60,000 nucleotides of DNA from Liolophura sinensis (GCF_032854445.1 NC_088295.1:62851249-62911248), one strand, 5' to 3'. Shown: positions 13,800-26,461, counted from the stretch's first letter. A program made the numbers and translations. Notes: generated from the sequence alone by a model not told the origin.

Positions 13800-14460
13800 T
13801 TCATTTACTCATTTTTTCAAAGAGTGTAACTCCTCAAACGTTTCACATGTTTGCAAGGTGTTTATTCAAGCATATTCTCGGGGCATTAGTCTGTGTAGAC
13901 TGATAAAATTATACTTTGTTGTGAAATTCGCCAACCCAACTAGTGTTAAGCATTATTCTGAGTCCAAAATCAAAGTAAAAGGTTGCCTAAATCATGCTCT
14001 ATGATATGGGCAAAGGTTGAGGAATCAGGGTAACATGAAAATTTTGTGCACACTGTAACTAACTATATATTAAATAGTGCTACATGTACAGGGTAGGTTC
14101 ACTAAATATGACCTTTAACATAAACTTAATTAGTTTTGACTGTTCCTAACATGTTCTTAGGCAACAAATTTAAAGCATAACACTACTTGTACACTTTCAG
14201 TATCAGGTGAAAGTTTATAAATTATTTAAATACAGAACAGGCACCACAAATTCTTCACCCTTTTGACATGTTCCATTCAAACTTTATTCAAGCATATTCT
14301 GAGAGCATTAGTCTGTGTACACTGATAAAATTATACTGATGGCCTAAAATTGGTCAATGGAACCAAGGTAGTTTTGTCCCCAAAAACGTGAATAAATTGC
14401 ACTTAAAGGTGCCCTTTCATATATTCCAAAAGTTGAAGGAATTAGGGTACTGACAATGTA
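13800..14460. repeat. Degenerate duplication with ~420-bp offset in TEAD intron
   Basis: The segment with TTATTCAAGCATATTCT and GCATTAGTCTGTGTA, then ACTGATAAAATTATAC, occurs at about 13862-13915 and again at 14284-14337. A later pair (AAAGGTTGAGGAATCAGGGTA at 14012 and AAAGTTGAAGGAATTAGGGTA at 14429) keeps the same offset. Confidence 0.75.
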
Positions 14461-14728
14461 AATCACACACCGACATTTTCTCTTAAGTTTCTATTGCAAA
14501 CTATGGAGATCTGCAGCAAGACACATGTACATGTCTCCCACAAGCAGGATAACATAAAGACTTTAACATTACTAACCCATTACTTCTAGAACATAATTAA
14601 AGACCGACAGCTGAGGAATTGTCCACAAGCCATGCCCATAGTACAATATCCTATCCAGGCAGCATTAAGGAAGTCCTAGGGTGGAAAGTCATTGTTGATC
14701 TCAGGAGTGGGTTGTAACCACACAAACT

Positions 14729-14757
14729 CCCCCCAACCCCCCACCCCAACCCACCCC
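14729..14757 (-). other. Candidate G-quadruplex (minus strand)
   Basis: The plus strand shows C runs split by one or two bases (CCCCCCAACCCCCCACCCCA), so the minus, transcribed-sense strand has four or more G runs with one- or two-base loops. Confidence 0.7.
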
Positions 14758-16699
14758 AAATGCCCCCAGGCTATGGATACCAGGCTATGGATACCAGACA
14801 TGTGCTTTGAATGTACAAGCTGAGGCTTTTCACCTTCATCTAGAGGAGTCCAACTCTCTACAGAGGGAGGCTGTTTACAGGTCTGACTGTGAGCATCAGC
14901 ACCCAGGTTAAAGAGCATACGTGCCTCTACTTGCACATGTATCGCCTGACTCCTTGTACATGTACAACAGTGCCTCAGGCAATAGCTTATGAACCAGAAC
15001 TTGAAGAGGTTCATGTACAGGCTACTCAAAAGAATGAGCAGCAACTAAAATACTTTCATTAATATAGTGCAAGAAAAAGACAAAAAAATCACAACAGCTA
15101 AAACATACACAGATGCAGTGTAAATTATGTACAATAACATGTATATATAACAATGGATTTTTCTACCTTCTAATACACCAATAACTTTCTGGACATTTTC
15201 ATATTGAATGCAACGTACATAGCAGTTAAATACACCGACAGCACAGGAGGGTAAACATGCATACACATGTTATGTTCGATCTTCCTTTAAAGTTGCAGTG
15301 TGCAAATGTAACCAATTTATCCACAGCATCAGAACAAGATTATTAACATGCTGTACTCAAAACTTTTTTTTCACTTGTACAACAGGGTTATTTTGAGGGC
15401 TGTACACATGTGTAGAACTACTGAGTTGTGGTAATCTTAGTTTCGAAGTGAATTTACTCGGTTATCTGGCTACCTTGCCTAGCCATCAGCTGTACAGTTA
15501 TTGGTAACTCTGGCATGAGTCAATATGGTAACTGAGGTGTCAGATCAGCTAGGGAGGAACGCATTAACTCGCTATTTGCACTTAGGACTCTACCTACTCC
15601 ACAACTTAAACAAAAGCTACGGCAGTGCCCTTTTCCATTTACCGCAAGTACACTAATGTTTGCCTTGAGTGACATCCCAATTATTGCTCTGTCAAGGTGT
15701 TTGTTCCTGTTCAATTTAATTTATATCCTTGCATAGTGTACAGCTGCTCAGGGAATCTTTTGTCTACTGCTCTACAGGATATGCACAGCATAAGCCAGAA
15801 GTAACTGGAATAAAGAGAAAATAAAGTCTGCACCACACACCAGGCCAGTGCATCCCCACAGTGCATGAACCACACTTATAACCAAGTAACAGGTGTATGA
15901 GGTCCTAATACCTAGCAGGAGGTTGTGATTTTCTCAACAATGAATCAATAACGTTCTTAATCAATAGTTGATGACCACAGGTGATGTCAAAATTGAACAG
16001 ACTTTACCAAAATATTATGCAGTTTCACTGAATGACAGACAGAAACTCCATGCAGGTTCTTGTCAGAACTTTACACCATAATGCAAGAAGTACATGCAAG
16101 TCCTGAATAATTTAATATTACTTTGAAATACGCTGCACAACTGAGCAGAGGTGACAAATAAGATTTAAACTCACTGGAAAATTAAGTGTGGAATAATTGT
16201 ATGTAAATGTTTGGAACTGTCATGGATGTCACGATGTGCTATATACATCATGTACCTGTATGTACTTGTGCATGTGAACATGAATGTAGTTTGACATATT
16301 ACGTCAAAGACAAGGTTGTGATCAACATACTAAACATTCACATTCACCCACATCTCCCTATCTACACATAAAAATAGATTTCCTGCACAAGTACGCTGAA
16401 TTAATAATTAAGTATAAGCGATATACCTGACAATCACACGATAATTGCTGCTTCCATATCAAAAAATCGTACCACAAATATCGGTATTATGCCATACTTT
16501 TCAATGCATGTTACAATAAATGTATATGGTAAATCCTCACACAGCCGCTTATTACACATGAGGGCAATCTTGTCAATCCTTAAAACTAATCAAATGTAAC
16601 CTGGACGAAGCAACAATAAAGAGTCAACTACTCGGAAAATTACTTAAAAGGTCAGGTTTTCCTTTGTCCACGTCCCCGCTCGGGATGCGCAGCACGGCT

Positions 16700-16870
16700 G
16701 TTTACAGATCGTTCACCTGCCGGTGCGGCTGTAGGCCTAGGCAGGGAGGGCTGCCTCAGCGCCGTGGTCCACGCTGGCTTAAGTGTCAAAACATTAACTG
16801 CCGTTCAAAACTTCAAGTCAAACCCTTCAAAAATACAGATACGTTTACTGAACTCAAAAGTTGAAAAGCC
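16700..16870 (-). other. TEAD: Possible alternative TEAD 5' exon end
   Basis: A second plausible 5' splice site (CACCGGCAG then GTGAACG on the minus strand, exon end at 16717) lies 0.6 kb downstream of the first candidate. It may mark an alternative leader exon or a second promoter. It is weaker than the donor at 17334 and there is no coding sequence to support it. Confidence 0.25.
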
Positions 16871-17333
16871 ATGCCCCAATTAAGACTTACCACCAAAGCA
16901 CAAGGTCTGATCAGTCCTATAGTTGGGTGAGAGAAAAGTAGGGTTGTTTAGGTTTACCTGTAGGCTGAGTGCCCGAGCGCGCACCCGTCCCGGTTGCAGG
17001 CTCACACAAACTGAACAGGCCGACATGTTGGAAGGCTAGAACAGCAATACTACTTGTTGATAGGTCCCACACACAGTACATCTATCGTAAAATCCAACTG
17101 TGGTACAAAATCCCTTCGCGATCAATCGAGGAAAATCAACTTTTTCTCCTTTCACCGAAGCCCACCATTTTCTCGATCGCTCTACCAGGAGTTTGCCGGA
17201 AGTTAGCCGAGAAATATGCCAAGCATTCGTGCGATTCAAAAATCGCCAGGACATGACTGTCATGCCAAGGTGAATACCGGGGGTTTTGGTCCCGTAAGTC
17301 GAAATTATAAGTTAAAAAGGGCTTAATACCTAC

Positions 17334-17427
17334 CTGAAACGATCTGTATAACACTCTGGATGGACTTGGGAAGAAATCAGACAAAATTTAAGCGCGGAGA
17401 GAGCAGTCTCGGTGGTATGTGAGGAAT
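17334..17427 (-). other. TEAD: Candidate TEAD non-coding first exon
   Basis: The minus-strand sequence CGTTTCAG followed by GTAGGTATTAAG is an almost ideal 5' splice site, with the exon ending at 17334. It sits in the only clearly CpG-rich block upstream of the coding exon, so it is the best candidate donor to join to the acceptor at 7607 over a 9.7-kb intron. A TCATTCC initiator-like match places a possible transcription start at 17427, giving a leader exon of about 94 nt. The start site is inferred and no transcript evidence is available. Confidence 0.5.
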
Positions 17428-20400
17428 GACACAAAGAATCTTGACAACGTACGGGACCAGCGCGCACCCGCTCTGCGCAGGGGTGGAACAAAGATTAGTA
17501 AGGAGAATTCAACAGCCAATCAGTGATGGATACTGGTATATCTTAATTACCCAGCAAGGTGCCTGTGTGGTAGCCGCTAATTATCTCTAACGCACTCTTC
17601 CGTATGTAGCAGGTGTAAATTTTTGGGTTGTTATTGTTGTGGTTAACAATAGTTTTGCTTTCAAATATGCATATGAAGTAGTTTCTCCACACTAGCATAA
17701 CTCCTTAGGGCACTTGCGGCATGTGCTTTTGTTTCAGTGCTGTCTGCCTGCGCAGGGATGCTATGAGTCATCAGCGCCTGTTTCCACCACAGGTTCAACG
17801 CGGCGCGAAACAAGAAAAGTCTTCGATGCTCTTTTGAACGCACTGACAGAGGCAAACAATGGAGCTTCGACGTATGGACAGAAAAATTATAAGGAGCTGT
17901 GTTCACACGTCGGAAAGAATTAACCAGAATACGGGCTTCTCTGCATCTTTCTAAAACCAGATTTTTTTCTTGTCAGTATGGAAAAGAAGCAGTACAAAAG
18001 CCATTGAATTAATTTGAGTTTTGAACAATGATGGTGTTTTTTTTTTTATCGAACATGAGATAAAAATTATCGAAATGCTTTTTTCTCACTCACTCTGTGT
18101 CTATCTGGGATGGTTTTTAAATTAGGGAACTTTCTGATGGATGGATCGAATTAATAAATAAGCCTACATACATGTGTGTAAACTCTGTAAAGATCTAGAC
18201 CTATTCAGAACCTGAATGCATGCATCCAAGGTTTGTAAACCGACCCTTGGGTCTATAGGCCTGGGCTAGTATAGAACAGGTATAATATTCATCTTGATCT
18301 GAAAGTGATTATTTTAAAGATGTGAAAAAAAATTGTAACACATGACAAATCTATTATATATATACATGTTAATCATTCAAACAAATATTTATATATAATT
18401 CTATACATTTCTGGCCTGTCTTCAAATGTTTTATAACAGCGCTTGTAATATATATAGAATATATACATGTATATGTCGATCAGTAGGATCAGTACCTGCT
18501 ATATAGACCTATATAAAATTGCAGGCTGACATGAATTGACTTAAATTAGGCCTATGTGCCTAACAACCTCCACTGACTTTAATAACATGCTCAGTGTATA
18601 TACCCACACAATTAGCCACGCATAGACCTATATATATATAAATATATATGTTCATGTATATGGGGAACATATGTAATGATAGCGCTACAGACCCGGATCT
18701 TCTCAGATGTAGGTCATGCAAATGTCCATTCATAAACACTAACAATTGGACTCATTGTATACAGTCGCCACACGGCTATATAGTTCATTTCAATTACAGG
18801 TATAGCCCACACCAAGCCTGTCATGTCAGTCCCATCTATTTTGACGAATGATGCGAGACATTATCTTTTCTTATCGTGCCCGGTCTGGCCTCGTCGCCTG
18901 ATTGTTCTCGACACAATAAAGGCACTGCACTGAAAGTCTTTTTTTCTCTCTCTCTCTCCTCTCTCATTGCTGAAAATGAAGCTCGTATACCCGGTAAATA
19001 CTGGTTTGTAATTTATGACCAAGACGTTTTCACGTATACATAGAAACTGGTCTGATCACTGACTGGAAAGACAGTCCGCTGTGTATATACACGTACATAT
19101 ATACATACGGCCATGTACACTTCGCTCAACTGCATACAATGCGCCTTTTGTACGCCTCGAAACATCTTTTTTTTTCATTTTACGGACACAAAAGTTATCT
19201 TGTACTTGATGAATATTCACGAAGTTCAAAGAAAGAAAAAAAAAACACTGCCGACCTAAATACAACCGAGGCTGATGACCCTGACTGTATATGTGACTGT
19301 ATTCAAAAGTCACATTTAACGACAGCGAATCTGGATGTAGAAAAAAATCAATTCTGTACACTTGTAAACACACGCCTTATGTATAGCTAGCCTTTACATT
19401 TTGCCTTAGAAATAAATAATTGAAATGGTATAACACAAATATACTCCAAATTAAATTATTGTTCCTGATATCAACATGGGGATCGTGGACAGAGTATGCA
19501 TAGCACACACAAAGCAAAACATAGTTTGTAAATGTGTCTGTACTCTGCATTGTCGATGTTTTGACTTACTCTGTGCATATAATTGCCGTTTGCGTGTAGA
19601 TATAAATGTATATATGTGTTCTTAACATTTTACTAATATTATATATGTATATATTGTTCTGTTATGTACACACAAAATATAACCACAGCTTTAACGATAT
19701 AGCATGGACCGACACCAAATATACGATGCGTTTAGAACGCCCATACCGTTCTGAACATAAGGTTTATTAGAGAAAAAATATGATTTAGCTACACATCCCT
19801 TTTAGTCATTAAACATATATCTAAAGATAGTAATCATCGAGTGAACGCTGTAGCACAATAATAATCATAATATATGTTTTTGTAATAAATCAAAAGTATT
19901 TAATTCCATATTCATGTAACAAATTGACATTTTGACCCATGACTATTCATGGTGTGTCATACTGGCCTGCAACCTTTTTCTTTTATATGATTCAACTATA
20001 TACACATGAGAGCAAATTTTTCCACAAGGACTTGTTCAAGTATGGGTATCTCGCATATGCAACGATCATACATGTATGTGATGCATGCGTTGTATAACCA
20101 TGGAGCTGTGTGTATCGACAGAGACTGCGCTGTAGATGCTGTTTTAATACACGTAGGCATTTTTTTAAAAAATATTTAATAACCTTCCTGAATTTAAAAA
20201 ATTATTCAAATATGTGTCCTGGTTGTAAAAAAAAACCCCTTAAATATTATGACAGTATTGTTCTTTTTAAAGTTTTCCCGAAGGGTTCTTCTTTGATGTT
20301 TATTATCTGAGAAATGCATATTGATGGTACACATAACAGTTGAATTATCTCCTCATACAATCCTATACGTCAAGTTAACCACCATTGTTCTAGACTGTGT

Positions 20401-20449
20401 CATTGTCTGGAATTCTGGCTTTGTGGCTGAATCTAAAACGTGTGAAACA

Positions 20450-20620
20450 CAAAAAGTATGACGTGAAACAAAAATCGAACACGTCCGTCACCTTAACCGC
20501 GTTGCAGACGTGAACTTGAAAAGGAATTCCTTGATCACGTCACTGGACGATTGGCTCTGTCGTGATTCGGTTGACAGATTCCTCCGCCGTACTGCCGTGT
20601 GTGTAATGTAGTAACAATGT
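20450..20620. promoter_or_regulatory. CpG-bearing block with CRE/E-box-like words
   Basis: Several ACGTG, TGACGTGA, TCACGTCACTGG and GATTGG (inverted CCAAT) words cluster in 170 bp of otherwise AT-rich intergenic DNA about 3 kb upstream of the putative TEAD start. It is a candidate enhancer or an undetected promoter. Confidence 0.25.
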
Positions 20621-20848
20621 ATTATGTAACTTTCAGTATTTGTTTACGTTGGAATCCCTCATAAGATCACGACCTAAGCGCAAACTGTGTCCAACTGGTG
20701 GTGACCACTTCATTATCACGTAGTCTGGGAACTGAGACATCATACGCAGTGAAACACAGCTTACCTCTGCACAAGCTGGTGTAAACCCGTACAGCTGAGA
20801 TGACAGTGAGCAGTTGATAATATATATAAGACAGGATTGTAATTACTG

Positions 20849-20852
20849 TACG

Positions 20853-20881
<29 letters not shown>
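20849..20881. repeat. (TA)n microsatellite
   Basis: About 16 uninterrupted TA units in the intergenic region upstream of TEAD. Confidence 0.95.
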
Positions 20882-20883
<2 letters not shown>

Positions 20884-21385
20884 TGTTTGAACGGATTTCC
20901 CCCAATTTTTTGTCCCAGTCATCATCCAATCTGCCGTGGTCGACATGTTATCCGAAATGCTATATCGCCAGCAAGTCTTAATTTCATTTTTATATTTGTT
21001 TATATTCATCACACAGTGTTATACTTACAGACATATGTGGTCATTTAATCCTGACTGAGGGAAACAAAAAAAAATCAGTTGTTTTTTATTTTAGTTACGG
21101 TATTACACTTGCAAGTAAATGAAACCGTACCATTTATTCCTGGAGCTGTTGTTTACTCTTGTAGATCTTGAACAAAACAACTTGTTGTCAAAAACCGACT
21201 ATAGGCCTAATACATTGACTCTAGATACATATTTAAATCACCTGATATACATAGGCCTGTTTGTGGTAATAAAATATTAGTTTAACTAGACAACATATTG
21301 TAATTTAAAGTTTGAAAAAGGGTGGTAGATGAAAGATTTATCATGGCCGTAAAAGAAAAGAAGATGGCCAGACAAAGGGATTTTC

Positions 21386-21576
21386 AAGGTCACATAAGGG
21401 GTTTCTCACTGTCACATGTAATGGTGTTTCGCAGTTACATTAGGTGTTTGTGACGATCACATAATATACATGTAGTTTGTCACGGTCACATGAGTTGTTT
21501 GTTGGTCCCATCAGAAGTTTGACACGCCTGAAACATAAGGGGTTTGTCACTTCGGTCATAAAAGGTTTGTCACATT
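21386..21576. repeat. Degenerate short tandem repeat
   Basis: Loose repeats of about 28 bp built on GGTCACATAAGGGGTTTGTC are seen six or seven times with many substitutions. Confidence 0.7.
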
Positions 21577-22184
21577 ATAATACATATATCACGGGATTGG
21601 CCATGTTGTTAAGGAGCGAAAAGAAACCTGTCAAAATGGTCACACAAATGGTGCATGACTTGACTTGATTTTTGTCATGGTCTCACCATTGATCAAGTTG
21701 TTGAAAAGAGAAACATGCTCTCAAAAAAAAATGGTTCATTTTAAAGAACTATGTGCCCTGACTAAATATTTTGCATTTCAACTAAAAGGACCTGGCACGG
21801 TAAGGCAGAGAATCGGCCCTAGAGAGGAACGATAAGAAAGTGCAAATTTCCAAATCCGATCACAATTCTGAAGCACCCATAAAAGTTATATGGCCATAAA
21901 AGAAATTGTTACTTAGTAATAGCCTTCCAAAACTACACTCTCGATCAAAAACGCCAATTTTTCTTTCAAACAAGGCTCAGTGTTTTCAATTTACAGTATA
22001 AAGATCAACGTTAACCAGAAAAATATCGTAACTGAAACTTTCATGTGTGTATGTCTACGAGCTGTCAAGTTTCGTTTTTGTTAACGTTTGTCTTCATATG
22101 TAAAACATAAACTTTATACTGTGATCAGTTTTGTCATATTTTAGCAAGTCTAAAATCCGTATTTCGGCGATAGTCTCACAAACG

Positions 22185-22262
22185 TCCTCCATAGTACAGT
22201 GGACTAAAGAAGTTACTGTTAAGAACATGCTGTACCTCGAGCAAGAGTTCGAATCTTTGCGG
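22185..22262 (+). repeat. Degenerate tRNA-like sequence
   Basis: Starts TCCTCCATAGTACAGTGGAC, close to the 5' end of eukaryotic tRNA-Asp, and ends with AGAGTTCGAATCT, a box-B match. The middle does not form a good anticodon arm, so it is a tRNA pseudogene or an old SINE head. Confidence 0.5.
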
Positions 22263-22905
22263 CTCTTTTTATCTGTTCTGGAAACATACTTTCGTGTGAA
22301 TAACGATAAAGTCCGTCTTGCATAAGATAAGTATTTTTATGAATTAGAATTGTTAAGTTATGGTGTTACAAACATTTAGCAACTGTAGCGAAATCATACG
22401 TGAGTCCTGGTTGAGAGCACGTGTGGTCCTCTATCTGACATTAACATGTTATGCGTGGCGGAGGTATATGGCTGAAAGTTACATTTGTTATATATTAGTT
22501 TAATTGACTGGTTCATAACTGCGCGCTCAAGAATTTTTCAGTGAGTTACATTTGTGGTGCAGTGATTGTCACAATTCTACAGTGTCTAACGCCAAACAAG
22601 AACATATTTCAGTGTGAATGAAGCCAGCTACAATTTTTCGATTTTATGACCTAAACATCGCTTCAGTGCATGTTTGGACCTTTACAAGTCGCATGCTTGC
22701 CATGTAACAGGAAAACACAACTGAAAAAAGAAGTGGCCTTACGTGTATGTCAGTAGCTGTCACTCACAGCTATAGTCAGTTTCGCTACTTGAGATGCCCA
22801 GTTTCTTGCACTGGTGCCGATTTCCCGCCTTACCATACCATATCCTTTATCGGATGTACAAATGCACACCTATACGCCTTCAAATTTCGATTCACACACC
22901 ATTTT

Positions 22906-24956
22906 GATCGAACAGGATCGCATGGATCGCTCTGTATCTCACCAGAGTTCACCATCCATCTTGACTACAGACATGATTTCATGATCACTTTGATATCCCA
23001 CAGAGTTCACAAATCATCTTGATTACACAGGATTGCAAGGATCACTCTGTATCTCACCAGATTTCACTATCCATCTTGACTACAGACATGATTTCATGAT
23101 CACTTTGATATCCCACAGAGTTCACAAATCATCTTGATTACACAGGATTGCAAGGATCACTCTGTATCTCATTAGAGTTCACCATCCATCTTGACTACAG
23201 ACATGATTTCATGATCACTTTGATATCCCACAGAGTTCACAAATCATCTTGATTACACAGGATTGCAAGGATCACTCTGTATCTCACCAGAGTTCACCAT
23301 CCATCTTGACTACAGACATGATTTCATGATCGCTTTGATATCCCACAGAGTTCACAAATCATCTTGATTACACAGGATTGCAAGGATCACTCTGTATCTC
23401 ACCAGAGTTCACCATCCATCTTGACTACAGACATGATTTCATGATCACTTTGATATCCCACAGAGTTCACAAATCATCTTGATTACACAGGATTGCAAGG
23501 ATCACTCTGTATCTCACCAGAGTTCACCATCCATCTTGACTACAGACATGATTTCATGATCACTTTGATATCCCACAGAGTTCACAAATCATCTTGATTA
23601 CACAGGATTGCAAGGATCACTCTGTATCTCACCAGAGTTCACCATCCATCTTGACTACAGACATGATTTCATGATCGCTTTGATATCCCACAGAGTTCAC
23701 AAATCATCTTGATTACACAGGATTGCAAGGATCACTCTGTATCTCACCAGAGTTCACCATCCATCTTGACTACAGACATGATTTCATGATCGCTTTGATA
23801 TCCCACAGAGTTCACAAATCATCTGGATTACACAGGATTGCAGGGATCACTCTGTATCTCACCAGAGTTCACCATCCATCTTGACTACAGACATGATTTC
23901 ATGATCGCTTTGATATCCCACAGAGTTCACAAATCATCTTGATTACACAGGATTGCAAGGATCACTCTGTATCTCACCAGAGTTCACCATCCATCTTGAC
24001 TACAGACATGATTTCATGATCGCTTTGATATCCCACAGAGTTCACAAATCATCTGGATTACACAGGATTGCAAGGATCACTCTGTATCTCACCAGAGTTC
24101 ACCATCCATCTTGACTACAGACATGATTTCATGATCACTTTGATATCCCACAGAGTTCACAAATCATCTTGATTACACAGGATTACAAGGATCACTCTGT
24201 ATCTCACCAGAGTTCACCATCCATCTTGACTACAGACATGATTTCATGATCACTTTGATATCCCACAGAGTTCACAAATCATCTTGATTACACAGGATTG
24301 CAAGGATCACTCTGTATCTCACCAGAGTTCACCATCCATCTTGACTACAGACATGATTTCATGATCACTTTGATATCCCACAGAGTTCACAAATCATCTT
24401 GATTACACAGGGTTGCAAGGATCACTCTGTATCTCACCAGAGTTCACCATCCATCTTGACTACAGACATGATTTCATGATCACTTTGATATCCCACAGAG
24501 TTCACAAATCATCTTGATTACACATGATTGCAAGGATCACTCTGTATCTCACCAGAGTTCACCATCCATCTTGACTACAGACATGATTTCATGATCACTT
24601 TGATATCCCACAGAGTTCACAAATCATCTTGATTACACAGGATTACAAGGATCACTCTGTATCTCACCAGAGTTCACCATCCATCTTGACTACAGACATG
24701 ATTTCATGATCACTTTGATATCCCACAGAGTTCACAAATCATCTTGATTACACAGGATTGCAAGGATCACTCTGTATCTCACCAGAGTTCACCATCCATC
24801 TTGACTACAGACATGATTTCATGATCACTTTGATATCCCACAGAGTTCACAAATCATCTGGATTACACAGGATTACAAGGATCACTCTGTATCTCACCAG
24901 AGTTCACCATCCATCTTGACTACAGACATGATTTCATGATCACATTGATATCCCAC
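22906..24956. repeat. 115-bp dimeric satellite array, about 18 copies
   Basis: Eighteen tandem copies with an exact 115-bp period (starts at 22906, 23021, 23136, ... 24861; the last copy is about 19 bp short). Each unit is itself two diverged subunits of 57 and 58 bp that share words such as AGAGTTCAC and GATCACT, so the array grew from an older 57-58-bp monomer. Copies differ by only a few substitutions, indicating recent homogenisation. Confidence 0.97.
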
Positions 24957-25239
24957 TGCGTTCTCGGGTTGAAATTGTTAACACGCGGCGTTTTCAATTT
25001 CAGTTTGCGTGATTTTGCTTGATATGAGCTGCAATATATCGGTTATAAGAGATCACAAATGTATATAATGGTATGTTTTTTTTAGACTTTATGCAGGATA
25101 CTTTATCGATGCACATACATTTCATAATGTTTTTCTATTAATAAATAAAACTATATAATGATGGAAATAAACAATAAACGTGTAATTTTTAGTTACTAAA
25201 TATATACTGATATATAACATTGCTTAATAATTACTTGTA

Positions 25240-25500
25240 AATTTATTTATTCATGCATTCATTTGTTTATGTTATTGCCAGTTTTAACGTCTTACTCATA
25301 CAAGGCTATTTTTACCTAATCTCACATTTTATTGGTTTATGCATGGATGGAGAAAACAGGTGGAGACCACAGATAGCCTGCTGGCTGAGAAACTATAATA
25401 ATATTGAAAACTCCCGATAGAAAGCTAACAGTTTTTCGAACTTGCGACCTTTTATTGTTAAACCAAATGGTCTCGAGCGCAGAGCCTTTCAGTCCAGGGC
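25240..25500. repeat. Old SINE-like remnant
   Basis: ATTTATTTATTCATGCATTC, GTTTTAACGTCTTACTCATA and, 170 bases later, CGAACTTGCGACC with TAAACCAAATGGTCTCGAGCG resemble a decayed tail, 3' end and tRNA-like head in the SINE order. Confidence 0.4.
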
Positions 25501-26393
25501 CATCAAGAAATGTGTTTATTTATATGATGTACAAAAAACCTGCTGATGTTTGGAGAAAAAGGGGGATCTACGGTAGGCGGTAGACACGACTACTGTTTGT
25601 TGCTACCGTACACCAGTTGAACAGAATTCATCTCATGGTATAGAAAAGCGATGCTGTATAGTGAGGAACCGGGCAAGGAGCAACAGCGCAAAGGGTAATT
25701 TCTAAATTTATCTCCGAACAAGTACAAATAGTTTCCAGATGTGGAGAGGCTGAAGTGAGATGAGAGCGTGAGTTAGGGCACTGTTTATCAGCACACATAT
25801 GTACCAAAATGCGGCCTAGTTTTACTGCCAAGTCTGAACTTGTTCACGTAGGCCTCTGCATCAGGGAAAGAGTTGTTTAACCTGGATCTTAGTAAAAACA
25901 AAGCGCTGAAGTTCCAAAGCATACAGTTGTACCTACACCTTCAAAAACTATGTACTGCTTAACTCTCTTAAAGCCTAACGTCGTATACACAGTATACACG
26001 AGTATCATAATAGGGATTTTGTTTTTTCGGCACAGGAATCTGTAGAATAGGTGTACTTACATGTAATATCACACAGACATATTTCGCAAAAATATATTTT
26101 TGGATCAAAAAAATGCTTTCATCACTTCTGAAAGTCTGGCACATAAAATTTATCTTTCAATCTTAATATTTAACTACAATTACTTGTTGAAAGTAAAATT
26201 GGCGGATGTATTTGTATACTAAATTTTTCATGCACGTTTTGACCACTCTTACTTCATTCTTTTGTTTTCTTCTCCCTGAAACATAATCATATACATTACC
26301 CAAAGTTTTAGCTAAGACCAAGCAGCCTAATTCTATACGTCAACATCCATTGATGCCTTGAAGGCAAATCGTCTGAAAGTTTATAAACGCCCC

Positions 26394-26461
26394 GTACATG
26401 TGAAAATGTACAAGCATCTCACCGATTAGATATGAGATGCTTGTATATTTAAATGTCTATA
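26394..26461. other. Strong hairpin, possible small-RNA precursor
   Basis: TACAAGCATCTCA (26409-26421) pairs perfectly with TGAGATGCTTGTA (26433-26445) across an 11-nt loop. The stem extends outward about five further pairs including one G-T, then about seven more with mismatches, giving a hairpin of roughly 68 nt. Confidence 0.4.

Larger units (their letters stand above)
7641..17333 (-). other. TEAD: TEAD 5' UTR intron
   Basis: This stretch lies between the candidate leader exon and the coding exon. No coding exon is recognised in it; the longest open frames (8004-8387 minus, 14676-15044 minus) match nothing known. Notable contents are G-rich tracts at 9162-9191, 12124-12148 and, on the minus strand, 14729-14757. 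There is also a degenerate duplication (13800-14100 versus 14230-14460) and a GC-richer unique block at 10495-10760. The rest is AT-rich sequence with short homopolymers. Confidence 0.6.
16600..17500 (-). promoter_or_regulatory. TEAD: Probable TEAD promoter region
   Basis: Compared with its AT-rich surroundings this block has many CpG dinucleotides (for example around 16660-16760, 16970-17000, 17150-17230 and 17440-17480) and no long simple repeats. It lies immediately upstream of the TEAD coding exon in the transcriptional sense. No TATA box was seen near 17427, which is usual for CpG-type promoters. GC-rich words such as CTGCGCAG (17473-17480) resemble half-sites of NRF1-like factors. A minus-strand CATTCCT (17422-17428) is an exact M-CAT/TEAD-binding word at the putative start site. 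Confidence 0.5.
17500..22100. other. Intergenic region upstream of TEAD
   Basis: No gene is recognised. The stretch holds TA-rich microsatellite tracts (18340-18640, 20851-20881), a CpG-bearing block at 20450-20620 with several ACGTG/ACGTCA words and an inverted CCAAT box (GATTGG), and a degenerate repeat at 21386-21576. Confidence 0.6.

Noticed and set aside
22906-24956. CRISPR-like array
   Set aside because: Units are contiguous 115-bp repeats with no unique spacers, in a eukaryotic genome.
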